This document shows, in pieces, positions 17,698 through 26,966 of a stretch of 50,126 bases of DNA (the stretch's first letter is position 1; every line of letters begins with the position of its first letter). Below the pieces are notes generated by a model that was not told the DNA's origin, ran no database searches, and saw only the letters and a list, made by a program, of their open reading frames with translations. Source of the DNA: Sphingobacterium alimentarium. GTDB lineage: Bacteria; Bacteroidota; Bacteroidia; Sphingobacteriales; Sphingobacteriaceae. The stretch lies in assembly GCF_004342685.1 (NCBI RefSeq), contig NZ_SMBZ01000025.1:1-50126 (forward strand). Direction: 5' to 3'. Both the position numbers and the translations under genes were made by a program.

Positions 17698-18315
17698 ATG
17701 TCAGGAATTATTGGTAAAAAAGTAGGAATGACCAGCCTGTTCAACGCTGATGGGAAGAACATCCCATGTACAGTAATCGAGGCTGGGCCGTGCGTGGTAA
17801 CGCATATACGTACGGTAGAGAAGGACGGTTATACGGCTATTCAACTTGGTTATGATGATGCCAAGGAGAAAAACGTAACTGCTCCTCTTAAAGGACACTT
17901 CGCAAAAGCGGGAGTGACTCCTAAGCGTAAACTAGTTGAATTCAAAACTTTCGAAGATGAAAAACAACTAGGTGACATCGTGGATGTAACTTTATTTGAA
18001 GAAGGTGAGTACGTAGATGTAGTGGGTACTTCAAAAGGTAAAGGTTTCCAAGGTGTAATGAAGCGTCACGGATTTGGTGGTGTAGGTGGTGCGACTCACG
18101 GTCAGCACAATAGACTACGTGCTCCAGGTTCATTAGGTGCTTCTTCTTGGCCTTCACGTGTATTCAAAGGAATGCGCATGGCGGGTCGTACAGGTGGTGA
18201 GCGTGTGAAAGTTCAAAACTTACAAGTATTGAAAGTTTATGCGGAGCAAAACCTAATCGTTGTTAGTGGCTCTATCCCAGGAGCTAAAGGTTCTTACGTA
18301 ATCTTAGACAAATAG
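17698..18315 (+). CDS. rplC: Ribosomal protein L3
   Basis: Large-subunit protein that nucleates 50S assembly by binding 23S rRNA near the peptidyl transferase centre. The family start [15 protein letters not shown] at 17698 is preferred; an upstream ATG at 17647 would run through the leader hairpin. The conserved loop [15 protein letters not shown], which holds the Gln methylated in E. coli, and [20 protein letters not shown] are present. 205 residues. First gene of the block; the usual preceding gene rpsJ is not here. Confidence 0.98.
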   Translation: MSGIIGKKVGMTSLFNADGKNIPCTVIEAGPCVVTHIRTVEKDGYTAIQLGYDDAKEKNVTAPLKGHFAKAGVTPKRKLVEFKTFEDEKQLGDIVDVTLFEEGEYVDVVGTSKGKGFQGVMKRHGFGGVGGATHGQHNRLRAPGSLGASSWPSRVFKGMRMAGRTGGERVKVQNLQVLKVYAEQNLIVVSGSIPGAKGSYVILDK

Positions 18316-18320
18316 AAGAG

Positions 18321-18950
18321 ATGGAAGTTAATGTATTAAATTTATCAGGTAAAGAAACAGGTGCCAAGGTGCAGCTTCCTGAATCAGTATTCGGTGTACA
18401 ACCTAACGACCATGCGATCTATTTAGATGTAAAACAATACCTAGCGAATCAACGTCAAGGTACTCACAAGTCTAAACAACGTAATGAAATCGCGGGTTCT
18501 ACTCGTAAATTACACAAACAAAAAGGTACTGGTGGTGCTCGTGCGGGTTCTATCAAATCTCCATTGTTTAATGGTGGTGGTCGTGTATTCGGTCCTCAAC
18601 CTCGTGACTATTCTTTCAAATTGAACAAAAAATTGAAACAATTGGCACGTAAATCAGCGTTATCGTACAAAGCACAAGAAAACAATGTTATCGTTTTGGA
18701 TGAAATCAACTTTGATGCAATCAAAACTAAAAACTATGTAGCTTTAGTTAACGCGTTAAATGTAGCTGACGAAAAAACTTTATTGGTTTTGCCAGCGTAC
18801 AATAACAATGTTTATTTATCAAGCAGAAACTTGAAAAAAGCAAAAGTTGTAGTAGCTTCTGATTTAAATACATACGATGTATTAAATGCTACTAAATTAT
18901 TGTTAACTACAGATTCTGTTAAAACTTTGGAGGAAGCATTAGCTAAGTAA
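18321..18950 (+). CDS. rplD: Ribosomal protein L4
   Basis: Lines the nascent-peptide exit tunnel. The tunnel loop is seen as [20 protein letters not shown] followed by a Gly/Arg-rich run. 209 residues. In proteobacteria L4 also represses its own operon through the leader and by attenuation; whether that applies here is unknown, but this transcript does have a structured leader. It starts 5 bases after rplC. Confidence 0.98.
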   Translation: MEVNVLNLSGKETGAKVQLPESVFGVQPNDHAIYLDVKQYLANQRQGTHKSKQRNEIAGSTRKLHKQKGTGGARAGSIKSPLFNGGGRVFGPQPRDYSFKLNKKLKQLARKSALSYKAQENNVIVLDEINFDAIKTKNYVALVNALNVADEKTLLVLPAYNNNVYLSSRNLKKAKVVVASDLNTYDVLNATKLLLTTDSVKTLEEALAK

Positions 18951-18951
18951 T

Positions 18952-19242
18952 ATGGAGATTATTAAAAAACCTATCTTAACTGAGAAAGCTTCATTATTGA
19001 CGGACAAATTAAACCGTTATGCTTTCAAAGTAGATCATAGAGCAAACAAAATTCAGATTAAATCTGCTATCGAAGAGATGTTTGGCGTAACTGTAGTTGC
19101 AGTAAACACTTCAGTAGTAGCTGGTAAAGCAAAAAGCCGTTACACTAAAGCAGGATTCGTTTCTGGAAGAGCTCCTAAGTATAAAAAAGCCGTCATTACA
19201 ATTAAAGATGGAGAAACTATTGACTTTTACAGTGTTATATAA
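18952..19242 (+). CDS. rplW: Ribosomal protein L23
   Basis: Sits at the exit-tunnel mouth, where it docks trigger factor and SRP. It starts MEIIKKPILTEKASLL, the family opening, and is 96 residues long. One base separates the rplD stop from its start, so the pair is probably translationally coupled. Confidence 0.97.
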   Translation: MEIIKKPILTEKASLLTDKLNRYAFKVDHRANKIQIKSAIEEMFGVTVVAVNTSVVAGKAKSRYTKAGFVSGRAPKYKKAVITIKDGETIDFYSVI

Positions 19243-19249
19243 ATAAAAA

Positions 19250-20077
19250 ATGGCAGTTAAAAGATTCAGACCGGTTACCCCTGGTACTCGTTTCAGAGTA
19301 GGCGCAGACTATTCTGATGTTACTACAAACGTCCCTGAAAAGTCGTTGGTAGTAGGAGCGAACAAAAGATCAGGTGGTCGTAACAAGACTGGTAAAATGA
19401 CTATGCGTTATATCGGTGGCGGACACAAGAAAGTTTACCGTATTATAGATTTCAAACGCGATAAAAAAGAAATCCCAGCAACAGTAGCTACTATCGAGTA
19501 CGATCCAAATCGTACAGCTCGTATTGCATTATTGCACTACGCGGATGGTGAAAAACGTTACATCATTGCACCTACAGGCTTACAAGTTGGTATGACTGTA
19601 ATTGCAGGTGAAAAAGTTGCTCCAGAAGTAGGTAATACATTACCATTAGCAAACATCCCATTGGGTTCTATCATCCACAACATCGAATTAAACCCTGGTC
19701 AAGGTGGTTCAATCGCTCGTTCGGCTGGTACATATGCTCAATTGTCTGCTCGTGATGGTAAGTATGCTATTATCAAATTGCCATCAGGCGAAGTTCGTAT
19801 GATCTTATTGACATGTGTTGCGACTATCGGTTCAGTATCAAATGCTGAGAAAGCTAACCAAGTGTTAGGTAAAGCTGGTCGTAAACGTCACTTAGGTCGT
19901 CGTCCTCGCGTTCGTGGTGTTGCGATGAACCCAGTTGATCACCCTATGGGTGGTGGTGAAGGCCGTACATCAGGAGGTCACCCACGTTCTCGTACAGGTG
20001 TGTTAGCTAAAGGTTTCAAAACACGCTACAAAAAGAAAACATCGAATCGTTACATCATTGAAAGAAGGAAAAAATAA
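19250..20077 (+). CDS. rplB: Ribosomal protein L2
   Basis: Core 23S rRNA-binding protein needed for subunit association and peptidyl transfer. The 275 residues hold [15 protein letters not shown] in the N-terminal part and the very conserved C-terminal [17 protein letters not shown]. The last base of its TAA is the first base of the rpsS ATG. Confidence 0.98.
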   Translation: MAVKRFRPVTPGTRFRVGADYSDVTTNVPEKSLVVGANKRSGGRNKTGKMTMRYIGGGHKKVYRIIDFKRDKKEIPATVATIEYDPNRTARIALLHYADGEKRYIIAPTGLQVGMTVIAGEKVAPEVGNTLPLANIPLGSIIHNIELNPGQGGSIARSAGTYAQLSARDGKYAIIKLPSGEVRMILLTCVATIGSVSNAEKANQVLGKAGRKRHLGRRPRVRGVAMNPVDHPMGGGEGRTSGGHPRSRTGVLAKGFKTRYKKKTSNRYIIERRKK

Positions 20078-20343
20078 TGGCTCGTTCAATTAAAAAAGGT
20101 CCTTACATCGATCACAACTTAGAAAGAAAAGTTCTTTCTCAGAATGAAACTAACAAAAAATCAGTAATCAAAACTTGGTCTCGTAGATCAATGATTTCAC
20201 CTGATTTTGTAGGCCATACCTTCGCAGTGCACAACGGGAATAAATTTATTCCAGTTTATGTAACAGAAAATATGGTCGGTCACAAGCTTGGTGAATTTGC
20301 GCCTACGCGTACATTCAAAGGCCACGCAGAAAAGAAAAAATAA
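20077..20343 (+). CDS. rpsS: Ribosomal protein S19
   Basis: Small-subunit head protein that forms a complex with S13 near the A site. It starts [19 protein letters not shown] and contains [20 protein letters not shown]. 88 residues, normal length. Overlaps the rplB stop by one base, a sign of coupled translation. Confidence 0.98.
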   Translation: MARSIKKGPYIDHNLERKVLSQNETNKKSVIKTWSRRSMISPDFVGHTFAVHNGNKFIPVYVTENMVGHKLGEFAPTRTFKGHAEKKK

Positions 20344-20349
20344 TAGGTA

Positions 20350-20781
20350 ATGGAAGCAACAAAAAAAGTTAAGAAGTCTGTACTAATCAGACAACGCAAA
20401 GAGCAGGCAAAAGCTCAAACAGGAGGAGCTTCTACTGCCAAATTATTGAATTGCCCTACTTCTCCACGCAAAATGCGTTTAGTAGTGGATCTGATCCGTG
20501 GCGAGAAAGTAGAGAACGCTCTTTACATTCTAAAACATTCAAGCAAAGAGGCAGCAGCTCGCGTAGAGAAATTGTTATTATCTGCAATCAAAAACTGGGA
20601 AACTAGCAACGAAGGAGCATCAGTAGCTGATAGCGCATTATTCGTGAAAGAAGTATCAGTAGGTGGCGGTCGTCAATTGAAAAGATTACGTCCAGCTCCA
20701 CAAGGTCGTGGATACAGAATTCGTAAACGTTCGAACCACGTAACTTTGGTAGTAGATAGTTTAAATAACGTTAACAACTAA
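20350..20781 (+). CDS. rplV: Ribosomal protein L22
   Basis: Tunnel-wall protein; its beta-hairpin loop is the site of macrolide-affecting changes in other bacteria. The core runs from [25 protein letters not shown] to [22 protein letters not shown]. It has a basic N-terminal extension (about 30 residues, [19 protein letters not shown]) that makes it 143 residues, longer than the 110 of E. coli. Confidence 0.97.
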   Translation: MEATKKVKKSVLIRQRKEQAKAQTGGASTAKLLNCPTSPRKMRLVVDLIRGEKVENALYILKHSSKEAAARVEKLLLSAIKNWETSNEGASVADSALFVKEVSVGGGRQLKRLRPAPQGRGYRIRKRSNHVTLVVDSLNNVNN

Positions 20782-20792
20782 TTTATTATAGA

Positions 20793-21590
20793 ATGGGACA
20801 AAAAGCAAATCCAATAGGTAGCAGATTAGGAATCATCAAAGGATGGGACTCTAACTGGTTCGGCGGAAAGAACTATTCCGATAAATTAGTTGAGGACGAA
20901 AAAATTAGAAAATATCTTTCTGTACGTATCGCTAAAGGTGGCGTAGCTAAAGTTGTTATTGAAAGAACTTTAAAACGCATCACAGTAACAATCCACACGG
21001 CTCGTCCAGGAATTGTTATCGGTAAAGGTGGTCAAGAAGTTGACAAGATCAAAGAAGAGTTGAAAAAACTGACTAAAAAGGATGTTCAAATCAACATCTT
21101 CGAGATCAAACGTCCAGAACTAGATGCTAAATTAGTAGCTGAAGGTGTCGCTAAGCAATTAGAAGCACGTATTTCATTCCGTCGTGCAATGAAAACGTCT
21201 ATCGCTTCTACAATGCGTATGGGCGCAGAAGGTATCAAAATCATGTGTTCAGGTCGTTTAGGTGGTGCTGAGATGGCTCGTACAGAGCAGTACAAAGAAG
21301 GAAGAACTCCTCTACACACATTACGTGCTGATATCGACTACGCTTTAGCAGAAGCACTTACTACCTACGGTAAAATTGGTATTAAAGTATGGATCTGTAA
21401 AGGTGAAGTATACGGTAAACGTGACTTATCTCCTAACATCGGTCAAACTTCTAACACGAAAACTCGTGGCGGAAACGAAGGCGGTGAGCGTCGTGACAAC
21501 CGTGGTGGTAATAACCGTGGTGGTCGCCGTGACAACAACCGTGGCGGACAAAACCGTGGCGGACAAAACCGTGGTGCTAAAAAAGATTAA
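20793..21590 (+). CDS. rpsC: Ribosomal protein S3 with an RGG-type tail
   Basis: Small-subunit head protein at the mRNA entry channel, with KH domain motif [15 protein letters not shown] and the S3 C-terminal domain ([31 protein letters not shown]). At 265 residues it exceeds E. coli S3 (233). The extra part is a tail from about residue 226 rich in Arg, Gly and Asn with repeats of NRGG/RDNRGG. Such tails often bind RNA without a fixed structure. The repeated codons are reused (CGTGGT, CGTGGC), suggesting recent slippage-type growth. A small hairpin follows before rplP. Confidence 0.97.
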   Translation: MGQKANPIGSRLGIIKGWDSNWFGGKNYSDKLVEDEKIRKYLSVRIAKGGVAKVVIERTLKRITVTIHTARPGIVIGKGGQEVDKIKEELKKLTKKDVQINIFEIKRPELDAKLVAEGVAKQLEARISFRRAMKTSIASTMRMGAEGIKIMCSGRLGGAEMARTEQYKEGRTPLHTLRADIDYALAEALTTYGKIGIKVWICKGEVYGKRDLSPNIGQTSNTKTRGGNEGGERRDNRGGNNRGGRRDNNRGGQNRGGQNRGAKKD

Positions 21591-21612
21591 TTAATAACAA
21601 GATTTAAAAATG

Positions 21613-21630
21613 TCCCGTCATCGGGCGGGA
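21613..21630 (+). other. GC-rich hairpin between rpsC and rplP
   Basis: TCCCG (21613-21617) pairs with CGGGA (21626-21630), followed by TTAAAAAAAT. It is too short and lacks a T-run, so it is more likely an attenuation or processing point than a terminator. Confidence 0.4.
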
Positions 21631-21646
21631 TTAAAAAAATACGAAC

Positions 21647-22069
21647 ATGTTACAGCCAAAAAGAACGAAGTTCAGAAAGATGCAAAAGGGCCGCATGAAA
21701 GGTAATGCTTCTCGTGGAGCAGAATTAGCTTTCGGTTCTTTCGGTATCAAATCACTGGAAGAAGCATGGATCACTAGCCGTCAAATCGAGGCAGCTCGTA
21801 TCGCGGTAACACGTTTTATGAAACGTGAAGGTCAAGTATGGATCCGTATCTTCCCTGACAAACCGGTTACTAAAAAGCCTGCAGAGGTACGTATGGGTAA
21901 AGGTAAAGGTGCTCCTGAGTATTGGGTAGCAGTTGTAAGACCAGGCCGTATGTTATTCGAAGCAGAAGGTGTGCCTTTAGAAATTGCTAAAGAAGCTTTA
22001 CGCCTTGCAGCTCAAAAGTTACCAGTACAAACTAAGTTTGTAATACGTAGAGACTACGTTGAAGCATAA
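21647..22069 (+). CDS. rplP: Ribosomal protein L16
   Basis: Large-subunit protein near the A-site tRNA. It starts [19 protein letters not shown] and contains [23 protein letters not shown], the arginine-rich loop being conserved. 140 residues, normal length. It is flanked on both sides by hairpins, at 21613-21630 and 22096-22120. Confidence 0.98.
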   Translation: MLQPKRTKFRKMQKGRMKGNASRGAELAFGSFGIKSLEEAWITSRQIEAARIAVTRFMKREGQVWIRIFPDKPVTKKPAEVRMGKGKGAPEYWVAVVRPGRMLFEAEGVPLEIAKEALRLAAQKLPVQTKFVIRRDYVEA

Positions 22070-22095
22070 AGAACGTTGGTAATGTCAATAGTTTA

Positions 22096-22120
22096 GCCTC
22101 TCGACCGTTACTCGAGAGGC
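22096..22120 (+). other. Perfect hairpin between rplP and rpmC
   Basis: GCCTCTCGA (22096-22104) and TCGAGAGGC (22112-22120) make a perfect 9-bp, GC-rich stem with a 7-base loop in a 95-base gap. No T-run follows (ATCATACAA), so it is not a standard terminator. Confidence 0.7.
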
Positions 22121-22164
22121 ATCATACAAACACAATTGATAACCCAGCATTAACACTGAAAACA

Positions 22165-22383
22165 ATGAAAAATTCAGAAATCGTAGAATTAACAACAGAC
22201 GCTTTAGTAGCTAAATTAGCTGAAGAAAAAGCGGCGTTAAACAAATTAAAATTTGCACATGCTGTTTCTGCTTTAGAAAACCCTAACGTTTTGAAAGCAG
22301 CTCGCAAAAATATCGCTCGTATCTCTACTGAGATCACTAAGCGTAAAAATGCAGCAAAATCTGAAACAGCCTCTGAGGCATAA
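22165..22383 (+). CDS. rpmC: Ribosomal protein L29
   Basis: Small helical protein at the exit-tunnel mouth next to L23. It starts MKNSEIVELTTDALVAKLAEE, with the conserved KAARKNIARISTEITKRK in the second helix. 72 residues. The spacing of 95 bases from rplP, with a hairpin in it, is unusual for this otherwise tight block. Confidence 0.96.
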   Translation: MKNSEIVELTTDALVAKLAEEKAALNKLKFAHAVSALENPNVLKAARKNIARISTEITKRKNAAKSETASEA

Positions 22384-22396
22384 AAATTAAGTCGAA

Positions 22397-22651
22397 ATGG
22401 AAAGAAATTTAAGAAAAACAAGAATCGGCTTAGTAGTTAGCAACAAAATGGACAAATCTATCGTTGTAGCAGTAGAGCGTAAAGTGAAACACCCTATCTA
22501 CGGTAAATTCGTTAAGAAAACTACTAAATTCAAAGCTCATGACGAAACTAATACCTGCGGTATCGGCGATACGGTATTAATTATGGAAACTCGTCCGCTG
22601 AGTAAAACAAAGAACTGGAGATTAGTTGAAATAATAGAAAGAGCTAAATAA
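22397..22651 (+). CDS. rpsQ: Ribosomal protein S17
   Basis: Primary 16S rRNA binder of the OB-fold type. It starts [21 protein letters not shown], with [19 protein letters not shown] and the end [19 protein letters not shown]. 84 residues. It lies 13 bases after rpmC and one base before rplN. Confidence 0.97.
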   Translation: MERNLRKTRIGLVVSNKMDKSIVVAVERKVKHPIYGKFVKKTTKFKAHDETNTCGIGDTVLIMETRPLSKTKNWRLVEIIERAK

Positions 22652-22652
22652 C

Positions 22653-23021
22653 ATGGTACAACAAGAATCAAGACTAAATGTAGCTGACAACAGCGGTGCT
22701 AAAGAAGTTTTAGTAATCCGTGTGTTAGGCGGCACGCGCAAGCGTTATGCATCAATCGGTGATAAGATTGTTGTATCTGTAAAGAGCGCTATGCCTTCAG
22801 GAAACGTAAAAAAAGGATCAGTTTCTAAAGCAGTAGTAGTACGTACGAAAAAAGAAATCCGTCGTAAAGATGGTTCTTATATTCGTTTCGATGACAACGC
22901 TGCAGTATTATTAAATAATAATGATGAACCACGCGGAACACGTATTTTCGGCCCAGTAGCTCGTGAATTACGTGAGAAACAGTTCATGAAGATTGTATCA
23001 CTAGCACCGGAGGTTTTATAA
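22653..23021 (+). CDS. rplN: Ribosomal protein L14
   Basis: Forms part of the intersubunit bridge B8. The start [20 protein letters not shown] and the end [12 protein letters not shown] are the family signature. 122 residues, the same length as E. coli. First gene of the spc section in the classical naming. Confidence 0.98.
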   Translation: MVQQESRLNVADNSGAKEVLVIRVLGGTRKRYASIGDKIVVSVKSAMPSGNVKKGSVSKAVVVRTKKEIRRKDGSYIRFDDNAAVLLNNNDEPRGTRIFGPVARELREKQFMKIVSLAPEVL

Positions 23022-23023
23022 TT

Positions 23024-23365
23024 ATGGCACAGAAAACAAAAACAACTCACAAAATCAAAATTAAAAAAGGTGATTTAGTGAAAGTTATCGCTGGTAACTC
23101 TAAAGGTGTTCAAGGAAAAGTATTGCAAATTTTAGTGGATGCAAACAGAGCTATCGTAGAAGGCGCTAACATCGTAAAAAAACACACTAAACCTAGCGCA
23201 GCTAATCCTCAAGGTGGTATCATCGAGAAAGAAGCTGCTATCAACATCTCAAACTTAGCTTTGATCGATCCTAAAACAGGTGAAACTACACGTGTAGGTC
23301 GCAAACTAAATGCAGATGGCAAAATTGTTCGTTACGCTAAAAAATCAGGGGAGGAAATTAAATAA
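23024..23365 (+). CDS. rplX: Ribosomal protein L24
   Basis: Assembly-initiator protein of the 50S subunit with a KOW motif ([20 protein letters not shown]) at about 15-33. 113 residues. Its TAA shares its last base with the start of rplE. Confidence 0.97.
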   Translation: MAQKTKTTHKIKIKKGDLVKVIAGNSKGVQGKVLQILVDANRAIVEGANIVKKHTKPSAANPQGGIIEKEAAINISNLALIDPKTGETTRVGRKLNADGKIVRYAKKSGEEIK

Positions 23366-23934
23366 TGACTTACGTACCAAGATTAAAAGCGAAATATGCG
23401 GAAGAAATCCGTACTACGCTTAAAGAAAAATTCCAGTATAAAAGCGTTATGCAAGTTCCGAAACTTGAGAAAATTGTCGTATCGCAAGGTGTCGGTGCTG
23501 CTACAGCAGATAAAAAATTAATCGATAACGCTATCGCTGAGTTAACTTTGATCACTGGTCAGCAAGCAGTTGCTACCAAATCAAAAAAGGATATCTCTAA
23601 CTTCAAACTTCGTAAAGGAATGCCAGTTGGTGCTCGTGTAACATTACGTGACAACAACATGTACGAATTCTTAGACCGTTTGATCGCAGTATCTTTGCCT
23701 CGTATCCGCGACTTCCGTGGTATCAATGACAAAGGTTTTGACGGAAGAGGTAACTACAACTTAGGTATCACAGAGCAAATCATTTTCCCAGAGATCAACA
23801 TTGACAAGATCAATAAAATCGCGGGTATGGATATCACATTCGTGACATCAGCTCAAAATGATATCGAAGCATTGGAGTTATTAAAACAATTCGGTTTACC
23901 ATTCAAAAATCAAAATACGGAAAACAATGGCTAA
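23365..23934 (+). CDS. rplE: Ribosomal protein L5
   Basis: Binds 5S rRNA and contacts S13 in the intersubunit bridge. Contains [25 protein letters not shown] and the C-terminal [13 protein letters not shown]. 189 residues. It overlaps rplX by one base and rpsN by eight, a run of coupled genes. Confidence 0.98.
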   Translation: MTYVPRLKAKYAEEIRTTLKEKFQYKSVMQVPKLEKIVVSQGVGAATADKKLIDNAIAELTLITGQQAVATKSKKDISNFKLRKGMPVGARVTLRDNNMYEFLDRLIAVSLPRIRDFRGINDKGFDGRGNYNLGITEQIIFPEINIDKINKIAGMDITFVTSAQNDIEALELLKQFGLPFKNQNTENNG

Positions 23935-24196
23935 AGAAGGATTAAAAGCACGCGAAGTAAAACGTCAAAAATTAGTTGCTAAATTTGCAGCTAAACGTGC
24001 AGCTCTGAAAGAAGCTGGAGACTACGCGGCGTTAGATAAATTACCTAAAAATGCTTCACCAGTTCGTTTACACAATCGTTGTAAATTAACAGGTCGTCCT
24101 AAAGGATATATGCGTCAATTTGGTATCTCTCGTGTAACATTCCGTGAGATGGCACTTGATGGCAAGATCCCGGGGATTACAAAAGCTTCTTGGTAA
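23927..24196 (+). CDS. rpsN: Ribosomal protein S14, zinc-free type
   Basis: 16S rRNA-binding protein of the 30S head. Long (89 residues) version without the four zinc cysteines; only one Cys is present ([15 protein letters not shown]). The conserved end is [25 protein letters not shown]. Its final Trp codon and stop overlap the -33 element of the internal promoter that serves rpsH. Confidence 0.97.
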   Translation: MAKEGLKAREVKRQKLVAKFAAKRAALKEAGDYAALDKLPKNASPVRLHNRCKLTGRPKGYMRQFGISRVTFREMALDGKIPGITKASW

Positions 24197-24219
24197 TCAG
24201 GAAAAAATAGTTACTTTTG
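24190..24219 (+). promoter_or_regulatory. Internal promoter before rpsH
   Basis: TTG (24190-24192), a 19-base spacer and TACTTTTG (24212-24219), an exact -33/-7 pair, lying at the rpsN stop. It would give a separate transcript for rpsH onward, starting near 24224. Confidence 0.8.
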
Positions 24220-24252
24220 CCCGGATAAGTCTATAAAATGACTTATCAGGGC
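24219..24252 (+). promoter_or_regulatory. Terminator-like hairpin overlapping the rpsH promoter
   Basis: GCCC (24219-24222) with GGGC (24249-24252), one G-A mismatch, then GATAAGTC (24224-24231) with GACTTATC (24240-24247). TTTTG follows. The full 12-bp stem exists only in read-through RNA; RNA started from the internal promoter keeps the upper 8 bp. Confidence 0.7.
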
Positions 24253-24338
24253 TTTTGCATTGCAATTTTTTATTAACAGACAGAAGGTCCAGTGTCCAAA
24301 ATGAGCGCAGGAAACCATTGTCACAATTTTTTTACATA

Positions 24339-24737
24339 ATGAATACAGATCCAATAGCGGATTACCTTACACGAGTAAGGAATGCCATTAAGGCCAACCA
24401 CAGGGTTGTTGAAATTCCTGCATCGAACCTGAAAAAAGAAATCACAAAAGTTCTTTTTGACAAAGGTTACATTGCTAATTACAAATTCGTAGAAGAAGGA
24501 CCTCAAGGTTCTATCAAAATTGCGTTAAAGTATAACCCAATTAGCAAAGTACCGGCTATTCGCACTTTGACACGTGTGAGTAAACCTGGTTTAAGAAAGT
24601 ATGCAAATGTCGACAACATGCCTCGCGTTTTGAATGGCTTGGGTATTGCTATCTTGTCAACATCTAAAGGTGTAATGACAGATAAAGAAGCTCGCTTACA
24701 AAATGTAGGTGGTGAGGTTTTATGTTACATTTATTAA
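24339..24737 (+). CDS. rpsH: Ribosomal protein S8
   Basis: 16S rRNA-binding protein, repressor of the spc operon in E. coli. The start [20 protein letters not shown] at 24339 is the family form; an upstream in-frame ATG at 24255 falls in the leader hairpin region. The end [27 protein letters not shown] is the usual one. 132 residues. It has its own promoter and a structured leader of about 115 bases, a plausible place for feedback. Confidence 0.97.
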   Translation: MNTDPIADYLTRVRNAIKANHRVVEIPASNLKKEITKVLFDKGYIANYKFVEEGPQGSIKIALKYNPISKVPAIRTLTRVSKPGLRKYANVDNMPRVLNGLGIAILSTSKGVMTDKEARLQNVGGEVLCYIY

Positions 24738-24758
24738 TCTAGGAAAAAACACGAAGAA

Positions 24759-25313
24759 ATGTCAAGAATTGGAAAAGCACCTATCGCTATTCCCGCGGGA
24801 GTAACGGTAACTGTGTCAGATAAGAATCTGGTAACAGTAAAAGGTCCTAAAGGTGAACTTTCACAACAAGTAGACAGCGACATTACAGTTAAAGAAGAAG
24901 ATGGTAACATCGTAGTAACTCGCGCTACTGAACAAAAGAAACACAAAGCATTACACGGTCTATACCGTTCACTATTGAATAACATGGTGATTGGTGTGAC
25001 TGAAGGTTACAAAACTACTCAAGAGTTAGTCGGTGTAGGTTACCGTGCTTCAAACACAGGTAATACATTAGAGTTAACTTTAGGTTTCTCTCACCAGATC
25101 GTTTTTGTATTGCCAAAGGAAATTACAGTAACAACAACTGCTGATAAAGGTAAAAACCCTACTATTACTTTAGAGTCTGTTGACAAACAGTTAATCGGGC
25201 AAGTAGCAGCGAAAATCCGCAGCTTCCGTAAACCAGAGCCTTACAAAGGTAAAGGTGTTAAATTTGCGGGTGAAGTATTAAGAAGAAAAGCAGGTAAATC
25301 AGCTAAAAAATAA
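24759..25313 (+). CDS. rplF: Ribosomal protein L6
   Basis: 50S protein near the factor-binding site, with two related beta-alpha domains. It starts [17 protein letters not shown] and ends with the [12 protein letters not shown] signature. 184 residues, normal length. Gap of 21 bases from rpsH. Confidence 0.98.
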   Translation: MSRIGKAPIAIPAGVTVTVSDKNLVTVKGPKGELSQQVDSDITVKEEDGNIVVTRATEQKKHKALHGLYRSLLNNMVIGVTEGYKTTQELVGVGYRASNTGNTLELTLGFSHQIVFVLPKEITVTTTADKGKNPTITLESVDKQLIGQVAAKIRSFRKPEPYKGKGVKFAGEVLRRKAGKSAKK

Positions 25314-25318
25314 TAACC

Positions 25319-25672
25319 ATGGCAGGAAGTAAAACATCTCGCAGAGAGCGAATCAAACAAGGAATTAGAAAAAACCTTGCTGGCACAACTGAGCGTCCAC
25401 GTTTATCAGTTTTTAGATCTAACAAAGGTATCTACGCACAAGTAATCGACGATTCTACAGGCAAAACTTTAGCTGCAGCTTCAAGCTTATCTAAAGAGTT
25501 CGTAGCGTCAGGTAGCAAAGTAGAACAATCTAAAGCTGTAGGTAAATTAGTAGCTGAGAAAGCTGTTGCAGCAGGTATTAGTAAAGTAGTTTTTGACCGT
25601 AATGGGTACTTATACCACGGCCGTGTTAAATCATTGGCAGAAGGTGCTCGCGAAGGCGGTTTAGACTTTTAA
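25319..25672 (+). CDS. rplR: Ribosomal protein L18
   Basis: 5S rRNA-binding protein. It has a basic N-terminus ([19 protein letters not shown]), [19 protein letters not shown] and the end [26 protein letters not shown]. 117 residues. Five bases after rplF. Confidence 0.98.
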   Translation: MAGSKTSRRERIKQGIRKNLAGTTERPRLSVFRSNKGIYAQVIDDSTGKTLAAASSLSKEFVASGSKVEQSKAVGKLVAEKAVAAGISKVVFDRNGYLYHGRVKSLAEGAREGGLDF

Positions 25673-25684
25673 TCAAGAAAGATA

Positions 25685-26203
25685 ATGGCATTAAGCAATA
25701 TTAAAAGAGTAAAATCAAGCGAAATTGAATTAAAAGATCGCTTAGTAAGCATCCAACGCGTAGCGAAAGTAACTAAAGGTGGTCGTACTTTCAGTTTCTC
25801 AGCTATCGTAGTTGTCGGTGATGAAAACGGTATCGTAGGTTACGGTTTAGGTAAAGCTAAAGAGGTAACTGAAGCGATCACTAAAGGTATCGATGATGCT
25901 AAGAAAAATTTGGTAAAAGTTCCTATCATCAATGGAACTGTACCTCACGAGCAATACGGTAAATATTCAGGTGGTTCGGTATTAATCAAGCCAGCTGTAG
26001 GTGGTACTGGAGTATTAGCAGGTGGTGCCATGCGTGCCGTATTAGAGTCTGCTGGTATCAAAGACGTATTAGCTAAATCATTAGGATCATCAAACCCACA
26101 CAACGTAGTGAAAGCAACTATCACTGCATTAGCAGAAATGCGTGATGCATACACAGTAGCTCAACACCGCGGTGTCGATTTAAACAAAGTATTTAACGGT
26201 TAA
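25685..26203 (+). CDS. rpsE: Ribosomal protein S5
   Basis: 30S protein at the decoding fidelity site. The N-terminal part ([20 protein letters not shown]) and the glycine loop [15 protein letters not shown] lead to [19 protein letters not shown]. 172 residues. Five bases before rpmD. Confidence 0.98.
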   Translation: MALSNIKRVKSSEIELKDRLVSIQRVAKVTKGGRTFSFSAIVVVGDENGIVGYGLGKAKEVTEAITKGIDDAKKNLVKVPIINGTVPHEQYGKYSGGSVLIKPAVGGTGVLAGGAMRAVLESAGIKDVLAKSLGSSNPHNVVKATITALAEMRDAYTVAQHRGVDLNKVFNG

Positions 26204-26208
26204 TTATC

Positions 26209-26388
26209 ATGGCAAAAATCAAAATTACCCAGATAAAGAGCGTTATCGACAGAAGCGAGCGCCAAAAGAAAACTATTGAGGCATTAGGTTTGAAAAAAAT
26301 CAATCAATCAGTAGAAGTAGAAGCTACAGCTGCTATCATAGGAATGGTTCGTAAAGTGAATCACTTAGTAGCGGTAGAAGCTATCTAA
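26209..26388 (+). CDS. rpmD: Ribosomal protein L30
   Basis: Small 50S protein of 59 residues starting [20 protein letters not shown], with the family motif [20 protein letters not shown] and the end [14 protein letters not shown]. It lies five bases after rpsE and is followed by a hairpin, unlike most joints of this block. Confidence 0.96.
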   Translation: MAKIKITQIKSVIDRSERQKKTIEALGLKKINQSVEVEATAAIIGMVRKVNHLVAVEAI

Positions 26389-26405
26389 AAAGCAAAATAT
26401 ACTAT

Positions 26406-26433
26406 ATGGAAAGGGTTTTATAATCCTTTCCAT
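26406..26433 (+). terminator. Attenuator-like hairpin between rpmD and rplO
   Basis: ATGGAAAGG (26406-26414) pairs with CCTTTCCAT (26425-26433) around a 10-base loop, followed by TAGTTATTTTT. It looks like a partial terminator that would lower expression of rplO-secY relative to the upstream genes. The gap is 128 bases. Confidence 0.65.
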
Positions 26434-26516
26434 TAGTTATTTTTATTAATAATTTATTTGTTAATCGTTGTTTCCTGTATAGTGAAAGCGAAGGGGCAAC
26501 ATAATCTTAGTTTAAA

Positions 26517-26963
26517 ATGAACTTAAGTAATTTAAAACCAGCAGCTGGTTCAACAAAAAGCAGAAAACGTATTGGTCGTGGTCAAGGTTCTGGTCGTGGT
26601 GGTACATCTACACGTGGTCACAAAGGTGCTGGCTCACGTTCAGGTCACTCGACTAAAATCGGTTTTGAAGGTGGTCAAATGCCTTTACAACGCCGTGTTC
26701 CTAAATTCGGTTTCAAAAATGCAAACCGTGTAGAATACAACGGTGTGAACTTAGACGTATTGCAAGCATTGGTTGAAAAACATAACTTAACTGTTATTGA
26801 TTTCGATACGTTAAAAGCACATGGTTTAGTTTCAAAAAATGACCTAGTTAAGGTATTAGGTCGTGGTGAGTTTAATGCAAAAGTTGAAGTTAAAGCGCAT
26901 GCATTCTCAGCGTCTGCACAAAAAGCAATCGAAGCTGCAGGTGGTTCTATCGTAAAACTTTAA
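26517..26963 (+). CDS. rplO: Ribosomal protein L15
   Basis: Late-assembly 50S protein with the Gly/Arg-rich N-terminal arm (GSTKSRKRIGRGQGSGRGGT) and FEGGQMPLQRRVPKFGF. 148 residues. secY starts 3 bases after its stop, the conserved rplO-secY pair. Confidence 0.98.
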   Translation: MNLSNLKPAAGSTKSRKRIGRGQGSGRGGTSTRGHKGAGSRSGHSTKIGFEGGQMPLQRRVPKFGFKNANRVEYNGVNLDVLQALVEKHNLTVIDFDTLKAHGLVSKNDLVKVLGRGEFNAKVEVKAHAFSASAQKAIEAAGGSIVKL

Positions 26964-26966
26964 TAC

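Noticed and set aside
21376..21594. 72-codon frame over the rpsC tail, and a repeat pattern resembling a short array
   Set aside because: The repeats are codon-level repeats of the Arg-Gly-Asn tail; there are no unique spacers, so it is not a CRISPR, and the extra frame is a shadow.
22122..22421. 99-codon minus-strand frame over rpmC
   Set aside because: Shadow of rpmC and the rpsQ start.
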